From the NCBI RefSeq assembly GCF_050942215.1, contig NZ_CP192056.1, positions 4,960,001-5,024,000 of the forward strand: a stretch of 64,000 nt of DNA. The letters are read 5' to 3'. The notes beneath the pieces are model-generated. The model saw only the letters and a list, made by a program, of their open reading frames with translations. It was not told the origin of the DNA and did not search any database. Position numbers and translations under genes: made by a program. Position 1 is the first letter of the stretch; each line of letters opens with the position of its first letter. Positions 28,304-36,925 of the stretch are shown piece by piece. This DNA is from Sphaerimonospora sp050942215. GTDB taxonomy: Bacteria > Actinomycetota > Actinomycetes > Streptosporangiales > Streptosporangiaceae.

Positions 28304-29296
28304 TCAGCGGCGGAAGTGGTCCCAGCCGCCGGTCGTTCCGTCCGTTGCGGTGGTACGGCCGGTGACCTGGACGCCTTCGCCCTCGGCGACGTCGCCGACG
28401 AGCGTCCACCCGGGCGGGAGCCGCACGTCCGGAGGGAACGTCGCGGCGAGGGCGTGATCGTCGCCGCCGGTCAGCACCCAGTCGAGCGGATCCGTTCCGT
28501 CGCCGAGCAGTCCGGCGGCCTCGGCGAAGACCTCGGGGAGCGGCAGCGCGGCGGGATCCAGCCGGATGCCCACCCCGCTGGCGGCGGCGACGTGGCCGAG
28601 ATCCTGCAGCAGCCCGTCACTCACGTCGAGCATGGCGGTCGCCCCGAGCCGGGCCGCCTCAGGGCCCCGGGCGTACGGCGGCTGCGGACGCCGGTGCGCG
28701 TCGATCAGCGTCGCCAGGCCCGGCGACGCCCCCTCGCCACCCGGCAGCGTGCCGGGCGTGAACCCGGCCAGCAGCAGGGCCAGCCCGGCCGCGGCGTAGC
28801 CGAGCCGGCCGGTGACGGCGACGACATCGCCCGGGCGGGCGCCGGACCTGGTCACCGGAGGCCGGCCGCCGAGGTCTCCCAGCGCGGTCACCCCGATCAT
28901 GACGATCTCCGACCGGGCGATGTCGCCGCCGGCCACACCGGTTCCGGCCAGGGCGCACTCGTCGCGGAAGCCGTCGGTGAGCGCGTCGAGCCACTCGATC
29001 GCGGTGTCGGCCGGCAGCCCCAGGCCGACGACGAGCGACGTCGGCTCGGCGCCCATGGCGGCGATGTCCGCGAGGTTCTGGGCCGCGGCCTTGCGGCCGA
29101 TGTCGTAGCCGCTCGACCAATCACGGCGGAAATGTCTTCCCTCAATCAGAACGTCGGTGGTGACCACGACCCGGCCGTCGGGCGCGCTCAGGACGGCGGC
29201 GTCGTCGCCGGGTCCGAGCAGCACGGCAGGACTTTGCGATAAACGACCCGATATTCGGCTAATTACTCCGAATTCACCGAGTTCTCCGACTGTGAT
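28304..29296 (-). CDS. thiL: Thiamine-monophosphate kinase, start codon atypical
   Basis: ATP-dependent kinase making thiamine diphosphate from thiamine monophosphate. AIR-synthase-fold motifs: GPGDDAAVL, TTDVLIEGRHFRRDW, GRKAAAQNLADIAAMGAEP, VLTGGDDHALAATFP. The first standard in-frame start is GTG 29224, inside the family, immediately before GPGDD. However the frame stays open upstream and encodes ITVGELGEFGVISRISGR, the conserved ThiL N-terminus (compare TVGELGEFGLI in Streptomyces as I recall it). No ATG/GTG/TTG precedes it in frame; an AGGGGG ribosome site is six bases before an ATC at 29296. I therefore draw the gene from 29296 (330 aa), accepting either a rare AUC start or a sequence error. 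Confidence 0.85.
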   Translation of the reverse strand: MTVGELGEFGVISRISGRLSQSPAVLLGPGDDAAVLSAPDGRVVVTTDVLIEGRHFRRDWSSGYDIGRKAAAQNLADIAAMGAEPTSLVVGLGLPADTAIEWLDALTDGFRDECALAGTGVAGGDIARSEIVMIGVTALGDLGGRPPVTRSGARPGDVVAVTGRLGYAAAGLALLLAGFTPGTLPGGEGASPGLATLIDAHRRPQPPYARGPEAARLGATAMLDVSDGLLQDLGHVAAASGVGIRLDPAALPLPEVFAEAAGLLGDGTDPLDWVLTGGDDHALAATFPPDVRLPPGWTLVGDVAEGEGVQVTGRTTATDGTTGGWDHFRR

Positions 29297-29361
29297 GACA
29301 CACCCCCTGTGTATTCGAGGTACGGTTACGCTCCGGCACTGATCTCTATCCGGGAGGACGC

Positions 29362-29595
29362 ATGGTCCAGGCCTATATCCTTATCCAGACCGAGGTCGGC
29401 AAGGCGGCCGAGGTCGCCGGGGAGATCTCCTCGATCCCCGGCGTGACCAAGGCCGAGGACGTCACCGGCCCGTACGACGTGATAGTCCGTGCCGAGGCCA
29501 ACAACGTGGACGAGCTGGGCAAGCTCGTGGTGGCCCAGATCCAGGGTGTCGACGGAATCACCCGTACGCTAACCTGTCCGATCGTTCACATCTGA
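29362..29595 (+). CDS. Stand-alone Lrp/AsnC ligand-binding (RAM) domain protein
   Basis: 77 aa protein consisting only of the effector-binding RAM domain of Lrp/AsnC regulators (MVQAYILIQTEVGKAAEVAG, GVTKAEDVTGPYDVIVRAEA, then a terminal VDGITRTLTCPIVHI). There is no helix-turn-helix, so it cannot bind DNA alone; such proteins are thought to bind amino acids and may modulate full-length Lrp proteins. Strong GGGAGGAC ribosome site before ATG 29362. Divergent from thiL and 35 bp upstream of a lipoprotein gene. Confidence 0.9.
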   Translation: MVQAYILIQTEVGKAAEVAGEISSIPGVTKAEDVTGPYDVIVRAEANNVDELGKLVVAQIQGVDGITRTLTCPIVHI

Positions 29596-29629
29596 CGAAG
29601 AAGCCGGGCAGTCGATCCGGCCCGATCGG

Positions 29630-30085
29630 GTGGCTATGCGAAAACCGGCCTTTCTCCCAGGGGCAGCAGCCGTCATGGCCGTGACGTCGGCCGTTCTGGC
29701 GGCGTGCTCCACCACCGTCCAAGTCGAACCTCCGACGCCGACCGGCGCGGCCGCCGAGGCCTGCGGCGGGCTCGGCGCGATTCTTCCCCACAGCCTGGAC
29801 GGCGCCGACCGCACGCCCTTCGAGCCCGCCTCGCCGTACGTCGCGGTCTGGGGAGACGGGGAGATCGCGCTGCGCTGCGGCGTGCCCCGGCCCGGCTCGA
29901 TGACGCCGACCGCCGAGGTCCTCGACGTCAACGGCGTCGGCTGGTTCCGTGATCCCCAGCGGCCGGCGCTGTTCACCGCCGTCAATCGAGTGGCGTACGT
30001 CGAGGTGACCATCTCCAGCAAGCATGCTCCGGGCGAGATCCTCGTCGATCTCGCCGACCCGATCAAAAAGACCATCCCGGAATAG
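29630..30085 (+). CDS. DUF3515-family lipoprotein
   Basis: Secreted lipoprotein of about 150 aa: hydrophobic signal followed by lipobox VLAAC (Cys about residue 26), then a soluble domain with GGLGAILPHSLDGADRTP, VWGDGEIALRCGVPRPG and FTAVNRVAYVEVTISS, matching the actinobacterial DUF3515 family of unknown function. It occupies the slot between thiL/lrp and ddl also seen in mycobacteria. Start is GTG 29630 or ATG 29636, six bases apart. Confidence 0.88.
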   Translation: MAMRKPAFLPGAAAVMAVTSAVLAACSTTVQVEPPTPTGAAAEACGGLGAILPHSLDGADRTPFEPASPYVAVWGDGEIALRCGVPRPGSMTPTAEVLDVNGVGWFRDPQRPALFTAVNRVAYVEVTISSKHAPGEILVDLADPIKKTIPE

Positions 30086-30157
30086 CCCGCCGCCGCTTGG
30101 AGCGGAACCGGCCGGAGTGCTTTCCGAGGGACGGCGGCCGGGTTCGTCGTCACCGCG

Positions 30158-31288
30158 CTAACGCAGGCCGACCGGGCGGTTCAGCGCGAGCTGGATCATC
30201 CGGTCGACCAGTTCCGGGTACGGCAGGCCGCTCGCGGCCCACAGCTTCGGAGCGACCGACTGGGCCGTGAAGCCGGGCATGGTGTTGATCTCGTTGACGA
30301 TGACCTCGCCCGATGGCGTGTAGAAGAAGTCGACCCTGGCCAGCCCCTCGCAGCCGAGGGCCTCGAAGGCGCGCACCGCCATGCCCCGCATCGTCTCGGC
30401 CACCTCACCCGGGATGTCGGCTGGCACGTCGAGCCGCATCCCGTCGGGGAAGTACTTCGCCTCGAAGTCGTAGAACTCGTGATCCTCGCGGACGTGCACC
30501 TCGCCCGGCGTGCTCGCCTCGGCCCCGGCGTCCCCCAGCGACTCCAGCACAGCGCACTCGATCTCCCGGCCGGCGATCGCGGCCTCGACGAGCACCTTCG
30601 GGTCGTGTTCGCGGGCGAGCTCGACCGCGGTCTCCAAGGAGGCGGTGTCGTGCGCCTTGGAGATGCCCTGCGAAGAACCGGCGCGGGCGGGCTTCACGAA
30701 GACCGGCCAGCCGAGCTCCTCGACCTCCTTGAGCATCCGCGCCCGATCCGTGCGCCAGTCACGGTCGCCGATCACGACGTACGGCCCGACCGGCAACCCC
30801 GCGGCCCGCAGGACCAGCTTCATGTACGCCTTGTCCATGCCGACCGCACTGGCCAGCACACCCGATCCGACGTACCGGACCCCGGCCATCTCCAGCAGGC
30901 CCTGGATCGTGCCGTCCTCGCCGAACGGGCCGTGCAGGACGGGGAACACCACGTCCACTTCGCCGAGCGGGCGCGGGATCTCGCCGGGCTCCAGGGCGAT
31001 GAGCGAGGCGGACTCCGTCGGCAGCGCGAGAGCCGTTCCCGACTCGTCCACGGAGGGCAGGCGATCGCCCTCGATCGCGTACGCCTGGCTGCCGGGGACC
31101 AGCACCCACCGCCCGTCCTGGGCTATCCCGATGGGGACGACGTCATACCTCGACCGGTCGATCACCTCGAGCACGCTGCCCGCCCCCATGAGGGAGACGG
31201 CATGCTCGGAGTTGCGGCCGCCGAAGACGACTGCCACGCGCACGCGTGGCCCGGGCCGGCGATCCTCGTTCGTGGTGTCCGAGTTCAT
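30158..31288 (-). CDS. ddl: D-alanine--D-alanine ligase
   Basis: Peptidoglycan precursor enzyme joining two D-Ala residues with ATP. About 376 aa from ATG 31288 (an upstream extension is unsupported). ATP-grasp motifs: VVFGGRNSEHAVSLMGAGSV at the N-terminus, HGPFGEDGTIQGLLEMAGV, KPARAGSSQGISK, and C-terminal NEINTMPGFTAQSV. Followed downstream by convergent DUF3515. With gpsA upstream (87 bp gap) it forms the conserved plsC-gpsA-ddl run. Confidence 0.96.
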   Translation of the reverse strand: MNSDTTNEDRRPGPRVRVAVVFGGRNSEHAVSLMGAGSVLEVIDRSRYDVVPIGIAQDGRWVLVPGSQAYAIEGDRLPSVDESGTALALPTESASLIALEPGEIPRPLGEVDVVFPVLHGPFGEDGTIQGLLEMAGVRYVGSGVLASAVGMDKAYMKLVLRAAGLPVGPYVVIGDRDWRTDRARMLKEVEELGWPVFVKPARAGSSQGISKAHDTASLETAVELAREHDPKVLVEAAIAGREIECAVLESLGDAGAEASTPGEVHVREDHEFYDFEAKYFPDGMRLDVPADIPGEVAETMRGMAVRAFEALGCEGLARVDFFYTPSGEVIVNEINTMPGFTAQSVAPKLWAASGLPYPELVDRMIQLALNRPVGLR

Positions 31289-31375
31289 GGTGTCCGAATC
31301 TACCGCCTCTTGCCGGGCAAAACGGCTCGTCAGCCGTGGGCCCGGACAAGCGTACAACCAAGCTACGACCAGGCG

Positions 31376-32383
31376 TCACAGACCGTAGCGCTCGGGCTTG
31401 GGCGCCCGGGACATCAGCAGCGCGGCCGCCTCGGGAGGCGTCATGCCGCCGTGGACGACGCCGACCACCACCTCGGTGATGGGCATCTCCACGTTGTGCT
31501 TGCGCGCCAGGTCGAGCACCGATTCGCAGGACTTGACCCCCTCGGCGGTCTGCCTGGTCGCCGCGACGGTCTCGGCGAGGGTCATCCCGCGTCCCAGGTT
31601 CTCCCCGAAGGTGCGGTTGCGGGACAGCGGAGACGTACAGGTCGCGACGAGGTCGCCCATCCCGGCGAGGCCGGCGAACGTGTGCTGGTCCGCCCCGAGC
31701 GCGGCGCCCAGGCGGGCGATCTCGGCGAGCCCGCGGGTCATCAGCATGGACCGGGCGTTGTCCCCCAGGCCCATGCCGGCCGCGACGCCCACGGCCAGCG
31801 CGATGACGTTCTTCACCGCGCCGCCGAGCTCGACCCCGATGACGTCCGGATTGGTGTAGGTGCGAAACCACGGCAGGTGGCAGGCCTCCTGGAGCCGGTC
31901 GGCCACCCCGGCGTCGGAGCAGGCGACGACGGTGGCGGCGGGCTGGCGCCGGGCCAGCTCACCGACCAGGTTCGGCCCGGACACGACCGCGACCCGCCGC
32001 TCCGGCACCTCGGCCACCTCGCGGATGACCTCGCTCATCCGCTTGCAGGTGCCGAGTTCGACGCCCTTCATGAGGCTCACCAGCACGGCATCGCCGGGGA
32101 TGGCGTGCTTCCACTCCACGAGGTTGGCCCGGAGCGTCTGCGCCGGGACCGCGAGCACGACGTAGCCGGCGCCGTCCATCGCCTCGGCCGGGTCGGTGGT
32201 GGCGCGCAGCGTATCGGGGAGCCGAAGACCCGGCAGGTAGTCCGGGTTCTCGCGTCTGTCGTTGATCGCGTCCACGACCGCGCCCCGCCGACCCCACAGG
32301 GTCGTACGGGTGCCGGCCTCGGCGAGGATCACCGCGAACATGGTGCCCCACGAGCCGGTTCCGAACACGACCGCCTTGCTCAC
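31376..32383 (-). CDS. gpsA: NAD(P)H-dependent glycerol-3-phosphate dehydrogenase
   Basis: Makes sn-glycerol-3-phosphate from dihydroxyacetone phosphate for phospholipid synthesis. 335 aa from GTG 32383, preceded by GGGGCGG. Rossmann motif VFGTGSWGTMFAVILAEAG at the N-terminus, SLMKGVELGT, GPNLVGELA, and GAVKNVIALAVGVAAGMGLGDN with the catalytic Lys. Located 63 bp downstream of plsC, which uses the product. Confidence 0.96.
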   Translation of the reverse strand: MSKAVVFGTGSWGTMFAVILAEAGTRTTLWGRRGAVVDAINDRRENPDYLPGLRLPDTLRATTDPAEAMDGAGYVVLAVPAQTLRANLVEWKHAIPGDAVLVSLMKGVELGTCKRMSEVIREVAEVPERRVAVVSGPNLVGELARRQPAATVVACSDAGVADRLQEACHLPWFRTYTNPDVIGVELGGAVKNVIALAVGVAAGMGLGDNARSMLMTRGLAEIARLGAALGADQHTFAGLAGMGDLVATCTSPLSRNRTFGENLGRGMTLAETVAATRQTAEGVKSCESVLDLARKHNVEMPITEVVVGVVHGGMTPPEAAALLMSRAPKPERYGL

Positions 32384-32446
32384 TGGCCGCCCCGCCCCTC
32401 CTTGTCGCACCGGGTACGCTCCCGGTCGTCCCCACCGTACGCCCTG

Positions 32447-33181
32447 TCAGGCGCTCTCACCGTTCTTGGGATCGTACGGAACGTCGGGGGCCTTCTCGTC
32501 GCGGATCTCCGCCAGCAGGCCGGTGATGGCCGCCATGATGTCGGCCGTCGCCGCCCGGAGGATCGAGGCCCGCATGGGCTGACCGGCGTACTGGGACAGG
32601 TCCACCGGCGGCCCGGCGATCACCTGGAACTTCTTGCGCGGGAACAGCCGCGGCTTCTTCGCGCCGTACGGCAGGATCTCCTGAGCCCCCCAATGGGCGA
32701 TCGGGATCACCGGCACCCCGGTGGCGAGGGCCAGGCGGGCGACGCCGGTCTTGCCGGCCATCGGCCACATGTCGGGATCCCGGGTGATCGTGCCCTCCGG
32801 ATAGAACAGAATGCACGCCCCCGCGCGCAGCCGCTCCTCGGCGATCTTCAGCGATTGCGCGGCCTCGGTGCTGCCGCGGTGCACGGGGATCGCCTGGAGC
32901 TGGGTGACCGCGTGGCCGAGGAAGCGCACCTTGAAGATCCCCGCCTTGGCCAGGATCGTCGGCCACCGCCCGGTGTTGTAGAGGTAGTGGGAGATCAGCA
33001 CCGGATCTGACCAGGACAGATGGTTGGCCGCGATGATCAGTCCGCCCTCGCGGGGCACATGCTCGCCGCCGCGCCACCTCCGTTTCACGAACAGCCGGGA
33101 CAACGGTTTGACGACGACGACCGCGAGGGCCTCCCAGAAACGGGGCGGGCGTCCGACACGGCTGCGGCTGGGGTGGGTCAC
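32447..33181 (-). CDS. plsC: 1-acyl-sn-glycerol-3-phosphate acyltransferase (PlsC family)
   Basis: Membrane-associated acyltransferase that adds the second acyl chain to lysophosphatidic acid. 244 aa from GTG 33181, with GGAG upstream. Catalytic block NHLSWSDP (NHx4D), substrate-binding FYPEGTITRD, and VPVIPIAHWGAQEI. Next to gpsA, giving a short phospholipid-precursor operon plsC-gpsA-ddl. Divergent from cofC. The longer frame on this strand upstream is not real. Confidence 0.92.
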   Translation of the reverse strand: MTHPSRSRVGRPPRFWEALAVVVVKPLSRLFVKRRWRGGEHVPREGGLIIAANHLSWSDPVLISHYLYNTGRWPTILAKAGIFKVRFLGHAVTQLQAIPVHRGSTEAAQSLKIAEERLRAGACILFYPEGTITRDPDMWPMAGKTGVARLALATGVPVIPIAHWGAQEILPYGAKKPRLFPRKKFQVIAGPPVDLSQYAGQPMRASILRAATADIMAAITGLLAEIRDEKAPDVPYDPKNGESA

Positions 33182-33247
33182 TGGTTCTCCAAGTCGGCGG
33201 GATCGGGCACAAGTCTCCCGGTTGGCCATCGGAAATGTCGAGGCGGG

Positions 33248-33961
33248 ATGCTTGACGGCATGCGGTGCGCGCGATGGACCATTGTGGTGCCGGTCAAGAC
33301 CCTGATCCGGGCGAAGACACGCCTGGCAGCGGCGGCCGGGCCGCACCGGACCGACCTGGCCGTCGCGGTCGCGTCCGACACGGTGTCCGCTGCGCTGCGC
33401 TGCCCGCTCGTGGCGCGCGTGGTGGTGGTGACGGCGGACCCTGTGCCGGCGCTGCGCCTCGCGCGGCTGGGCGCCCACGTGGTGAGCGATCCGGACCTGG
33501 GCCTCAACACCGCGCTGCGCCACGGCGCCGCCGAGGCCGTACGGCTCGCGCCCGCTGACCCGGTCGGGGCGTTGCAGGCCGACCTGCCGGCGCTGCGGCC
33601 CGGCGAGCTGGAGACCGTGCTCACCGCGGCGGCGGAGTTCGAGCGGTCGTTCGTCCCCGATGCGGCGGAGGTGGGCACGACCTTCTACGGCGTACGGCCC
33701 GGCGTGCCGTTCCGGCCCGGTTTCGGCGGCGAGTCGAGGGCGCGGCACCTGGCCGGCGGGGCCAAGGAACTGACCATCGACGGCATCTCCTCGGTCCGCC
33801 GGGACGTCGACACGGTGACGGACCTGCGCGAGGCGCTCGCCCTGGGCGTCGGCCCCGCCACCGCGGCGGTCGCCGCGCGCCTCGCACTCGGCGAGACGCC
33901 GTACGGACCGCGCGATCCGGGCCACGGTTCGTCGGCCGAGCCGGCGGACGGGCGCGGGTAG
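33248..33961 (+). CDS. cofC: 2-phospho-L-lactate/phosphoenolpyruvate guanylyltransferase
   Basis: Coenzyme F420 biosynthesis nucleotidyltransferase (CofC, called FbiD in mycobacteria). 237 aa. Begins near RWTIVVPVKTLIRAKTRLA, the family's N-terminal nucleotide-binding pattern; later DPDLGLNTALRHG and GALQADLPALRPGEL with the metal-site Asp, and VGTTFYGVRPGVPFRPGFGGESRARH. ATG 33248 has GAGG upstream; ATG 33260 is an alternative. The same slot beside gpsA is occupied by fbiD in M. tuberculosis. A small cold-shock-like gene starts 9 bp downstream. Confidence 0.9.
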   Translation: MLDGMRCARWTIVVPVKTLIRAKTRLAAAAGPHRTDLAVAVASDTVSAALRCPLVARVVVVTADPVPALRLARLGAHVVSDPDLGLNTALRHGAAEAVRLAPADPVGALQADLPALRPGELETVLTAAAEFERSFVPDAAEVGTTFYGVRPGVPFRPGFGGESRARHLAGGAKELTIDGISSVRRDVDTVTDLREALALGVGPATAAVAARLALGETPYGPRDPGHGSSAEPADGRG

Positions 33962-33970
33962 GCTGATCGC

Positions 33971-34171
33971 GTGCAGGCCACGGTCAAGACGTTCGATGCC
34001 GCTACGCGCTCGGGCTCGGTGTTCCTCGACGACGGGACGGAGATCCCGTTCGAAGCGGACGCGTTCGACGCGGGACCGCTGCGGCATCTGCGCTCGGGCC
34101 AGCGGGTCAACATCGTCGTGACCGGTGAGCGCGTCACGTACGTCACCCTCTCGACGTTCCCGACGCCCTGA
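33971..34171 (+). CDS. Cold-shock-domain-like small protein, 66 aa
   Basis: Short OB-fold-like protein: ATVKTFDAATRSGSVFLDDG, then EIPFEADAFDAG and LRSGQRVNIVVTGERVTYVT. The pattern echoes CspA (GxVKxF...GSVxxDDG) but lacks the RNP aromatic motifs, so nucleic-acid binding is uncertain. GTG 33971 start. Cotranscription with cofC is likely from the 9 bp gap. Confidence 0.78.
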   Translation: MQATVKTFDAATRSGSVFLDDGTEIPFEADAFDAGPLRHLRSGQRVNIVVTGERVTYVTLSTFPTP

Positions 34172-34190
34172 TCGGCGGCGAGACGACGAG

Positions 34191-34218
34191 TGGCGCCCGA
34201 ATGATCATCCGGGCGCCA
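34191..34218 (+). terminator. Convergent terminator cold-shock-like gene / hup
   Basis: 9 bp arms TGGCGCCCG / CGGGCGCCA with a 10 nt AT-rich loop between converging genes. Confidence 0.75.
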
Positions 34219-34251
34219 CCGCGGGGTTCCGCTCACCGTTCCGGCCGGTTT

Positions 34252-34554
34252 TTACAACTTCTTCTGTGCCGAGGCCTTGCCGCCGGCGTTGACCTGCTCC
34301 TTGAACTCGGCGCCTGGACGGAACCTGGGTGCCCAGCTCTCCTCGACCTTGATGGGGTCGCCCGTCGAAGGGTTGCGAGCCGTACGAGCGGGCTTGTGCA
34401 CCATCTCAAAGGCGCCGAATCCGGTGATCGAGACCTTGTCACCGCTGGCGACGGCGCGCTGGATCGCATCGAGAACGGCATTGACCGCCTCGGTCGCCGT
34501 CTTCTTGTCACCGACGCGATCGGTGATCGCCTCGACGAGTTCCTTCTTGTTCAT
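34252..34554 (-). CDS. hup: HU-family DNA-binding protein
   Basis: Nucleoid-associated histone-like protein, 100 aa. Full HU fold: MNKKELVEAITDRVGDKKTA, dimer core and DNA-binding arm FGAFEMVHKPARTARNPSTG, ending VEESWAPRFRPGAEFKEQVN. It has only a short tail (GGKASAQKKL), so it is the HupA-type rather than the long Lys/Ala-tailed HupB/HupS of mycobacteria and Streptomyces, despite sitting in the hupB slot next to leuD. Confidence 0.96.
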   Translation of the reverse strand: MNKKELVEAITDRVGDKKTATEAVNAVLDAIQRAVASGDKVSITGFGAFEMVHKPARTARNPSTGDPIKVEESWAPRFRPGAEFKEQVNAGGKASAQKKL

Positions 34555-34580
34555 TTGGTTCCCTCCCCCTTACGCGCTTG

Positions 34581-34609
34581 AAGTTAAGGGACGAGGTCTC
34601 GGGACTCAA
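34581..34609 (-). promoter_or_regulatory. hup promoter candidate
   Basis: Minus-strand TTGAGT (34609-34604) and TAACTT (34586-34581), 17 bp apart, 27 bp upstream of the hup ATG and overlapping the upstream gene's stop. GGGGGAGGG ribosome site follows. Confidence 0.55.
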
Positions 34610-34866
34610 TCACCGGGCGGCATGTTTCGCCTGCTCGGCGTGTCGGATGTGCCGTCCAGATAGGCGATGAAGGCATCCAGCCGGCGGGCCGCATGGGCTA
34701 TGTCCCGTTTTGCCACGTCAGAGACCGCGAGCAGCCGACGAGTCAGGCGGGCCCGCTCCTCCTGTGGTAAGGCTAACGCCCTGACGCGGCGATGCGCATC
34801 ACGCAGTCGCCGCGCCAGTCGGTCTTCCAGGGTCTGAGGCTCGCTCAGACGGTCGTCGGCAGCCAT
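34606..34866 (-). CDS. Small Arg-rich protein overlapping leuD
   Basis: 86 aa, strongly basic (RLARRLRDAHRRVRALAL, ERARLTRRLLAVSDVAKR) with no membrane segment. I do not know a function; position between leuD and hup is conserved in related actinobacteria as far as I recall. Its ATG at 34866 lies inside the last codons of leuD (22 bp overlap), so it is translationally coupled to leuD. Confidence 0.75.
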   Translation of the reverse strand: MAADDRLSEPQTLEDRLARRLRDAHRRVRALALPQEERARLTRRLLAVSDVAKRDIAHAARRLDAFIAYLDGTSDTPSRRNMPPGD

Positions 34867-35432
34867 GGCTGCCGTCCATTCTCGTACACCTCGATGTCGG
34901 CCGCGTGACGCAGGGTCAGGCCGATGTCGTCCAGGCCCTCCATGAGCCGCCAGCGGGTGTAGTCGTCGATCTCGAAGGAGACCGCGAGGTCGCCGCAGCG
35001 CACCTGGCGTTCGACCAGGTCGACGGTCACCTCGGTGGCCGGGTCCGCCTCGGCCGCCGACTGCAGGCGCTCGACGACGTCCTCGGGCAGCACGACCGGC
35101 AGGAGGCCCATCTTGGTGGAGTTGTTCCGGAAGATGTCGCCGAACCGCGAGGAGATCACGGCGCGGAAGCCGTACTGCTGGAGCGCCCAGACGGCGTGCT
35201 CACGGGACGATCCGGTGCCGAAGTCCGGGCCGGAGACGAGGATCGTGGCCCCCGCGTACACGGGGTCGTTCAGGACGAAGGACGGGTCCTCGCGCCAGGC
35301 GGAGAACAGGCCCTTCTCGAAACCGGTGCGGCTGACCTGCTTGAGCCAGACGGCCGGGATGATCTGGTCGGTGTCGACGTTGCTGCGGCGCAGCGGCACG
35401 GCCCGGCCGGTGTGCGTGGTGAAGGCTTCCAT
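34845..35432 (-). CDS. leuD: 3-isopropylmalate dehydratase small subunit
   Basis: Swivel domain of the leucine-pathway isomerase that converts 2- to 3-isopropylmalate. 195 aa. MEAFTTHTGRAVPLRRSNVDTDQIIPA at the N-terminus and GPDFGTGSSREHAVWALQQYG (GSSREH active-site loop). Length normal. 50 bp downstream of leuC; leuC-leuD operon under the palindrome at 36907-36925. Confidence 0.97.
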   Translation of the reverse strand: MEAFTTHTGRAVPLRRSNVDTDQIIPAVWLKQVSRTGFEKGLFSAWREDPSFVLNDPVYAGATILVSGPDFGTGSSREHAVWALQQYGFRAVISSRFGDIFRNNSTKMGLLPVVLPEDVVERLQSAAEADPATEVTVDLVERQVRCGDLAVSFEIDDYTRWRLMEGLDDIGLTLRHAADIEVYENGRQPWLPTTV

Positions 35433-35482
35433 CAGTGGTCTTCCCTGTCGGATTTCGGAGTCTCAGCGGGTCTCGGCGGGTC

Positions 35483-36868
35483 TCAGAGGTCGGCGGGCGC
35501 GGTGAGCCGGCCGGTGACCGCGGTCGCGGCGGCGACGGCCGGCGAGACGAGGTGCGTGCGGCCGCCCTTGCCCTGACGGCCCTCGAAGTTGCGGTTGGAG
35601 GTCGAGGCGCTGCGCTCGCCCGGCTTGAGCGTGTCGGGGTTCATGCCCAGGCACATCGAGCAGCCCGCCTCACGCCACTCGGCGCCGGCCTCCTTGAACA
35701 CCTCGTGCAGGCCCTCCTCCTCCGCGGCCTTCTTGACCTGCATCGAACCGGGCACGATCAGCGTGCGGGTGACGACCCGGCGGCCACGCAGGATCTCGGC
35801 GGCGGACCGCAGGTCCTCCAGCCGGCCGTTGGTGCAGGAGCCGACGAAGACCGTGTCGACCTCGATCTCGCGCAGGCGGGTGCCCGCCGTGAGACCCATG
35901 TACTCCAGTGCGCGCTCGGCCGCCGCCCGCTCGACCGGGTCGGCGAAGTCCTCCGGAGACGGGACGGCCGAGCCGAGCGGCGCACCCTGCCCCGGGTTGG
36001 TGCCCCAGGTGACGAACGGCGTCAGCGTCGAGGCGTCGATCTCGACGACCTTGTCGAACACGGCGTCGTCGTCGGTGCGCAGGGTCTTCCAGTATTCGAC
36101 GGCCTGGTCCCAGGCGGCTCCGGTGGGCGCGTGCGGCCGGCCGCGGAGGTATTCGAAGGTGGTCTCGTCCGGGGCGATCATGCCCGCCCGGGCGCCGGCC
36201 TCGATCGACATGTTGCAGACCGTCATGCGGCCCTCCATGGAGAGCCCGCGGATGGCCTCGCCGCGGTACTCCACGATGTGACCCTGGCCGCCGCCCGTAC
36301 CGATCTTGGCGATGATGGCGAGGATGAGGTCCTTGGCCGTGACGCCGACCGGCAGCTCCCCCGTGACCTCGATGGCCATCATCTTCGGCCGGTAGGCGGG
36401 CAGCGTCTGGGTGGCCAGCACGTGCTCGACCTCGGAGGTGCCGATGCCGAACGCGATGCCGCCGAACGCGCCGTGCGTCGAGGTGTGGGAGTCGCCGCAG
36501 ACGATCGTCATGCCGGGCTGGGTGAGGCCGAACTGCGGGCCGATGATGTGGACCACGCCCTGGCCGGCGTCGCCCATCGGGTGCAGCCGGATGCCGAACT
36601 CCGCCGCGTTCTTCCGGAGGGTCTCGACCTGGGTGCGCGAGACCGGATCGGAGATCGGCCCGAGCACGGTCGGCACGTTGTGGTCCTCGGTGGCGATCGT
36701 CAGGTCGGGACGGCGCACCGGCCTGCCGGTGAGCCGCAGGCCGTCGAACGCCTGCGGGCTGGTCACCTCGTGGACGAGGTGGAGGTCGATGTAGAGCAGG
36801 TCGGGTTCGCCCTCGGCACGTCGTACGACGTGCTGCTCCCAGACTTTCTCGGCCAGTGTGCGACCCAT
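35483..36868 (-). CDS. leuC: 3-isopropylmalate dehydratase large subunit
   Basis: Iron-sulfur catalytic subunit of isopropylmalate isomerase, 461 aa from ATG 36868 with GGAGG upstream (the longer frame covers the operator region and is not coding). Motifs: GDSHTSTHGAFGGIAFGIGTSEVEHV, VFVGSCTNGR, and cluster ligands in AGCSMCLGMNPD; SASTSNRNFEGRQG near the C-terminus. Divergent from the IclR-type regulator gene, as in Streptomyces (ndgR-leuCD) and Corynebacterium (ltbR-leuCD). Confidence 0.97.
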   Translation of the reverse strand: MGRTLAEKVWEQHVVRRAEGEPDLLYIDLHLVHEVTSPQAFDGLRLTGRPVRRPDLTIATEDHNVPTVLGPISDPVSRTQVETLRKNAAEFGIRLHPMGDAGQGVVHIIGPQFGLTQPGMTIVCGDSHTSTHGAFGGIAFGIGTSEVEHVLATQTLPAYRPKMMAIEVTGELPVGVTAKDLILAIIAKIGTGGGQGHIVEYRGEAIRGLSMEGRMTVCNMSIEAGARAGMIAPDETTFEYLRGRPHAPTGAAWDQAVEYWKTLRTDDDAVFDKVVEIDASTLTPFVTWGTNPGQGAPLGSAVPSPEDFADPVERAAAERALEYMGLTAGTRLREIEVDTVFVGSCTNGRLEDLRSAAEILRGRRVVTRTLIVPGSMQVKKAAEEEGLHEVFKEAGAEWREAGCSMCLGMNPDTLKPGERSASTSNRNFEGRQGKGGRTHLVSPAVAAATAVTGRLTAPADL

Positions 36869-36906
36869 GGTGAAACGCCTCCTCGCGTTCGGCCCCCGGA
36901 CTACGG

Positions 36907-36925
36907 TGTCTCGAATATCGAGACA
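36907..36925. promoter_or_regulatory. Operator-like palindrome 1 (leuC side)
   Basis: TGTCTCGAATATCGAGACA: perfect 8 bp arms around ATA, 39 bp upstream of leuC. Member of the operator family also found upstream of leuB, serA, cimA and ilvB in this window; NdgR is the inferred ligand. Confidence 0.8.

Noticed and set aside
29301..29303. GTG at 29303 as thiL start
   Set aside because: Out of frame; that frame ends after nine sense codons.
27388..29361. TPP riboswitch before thiL/thiD
   Set aside because: No CUGAGA/thi-box pattern could be found on either strand in the short leaders.
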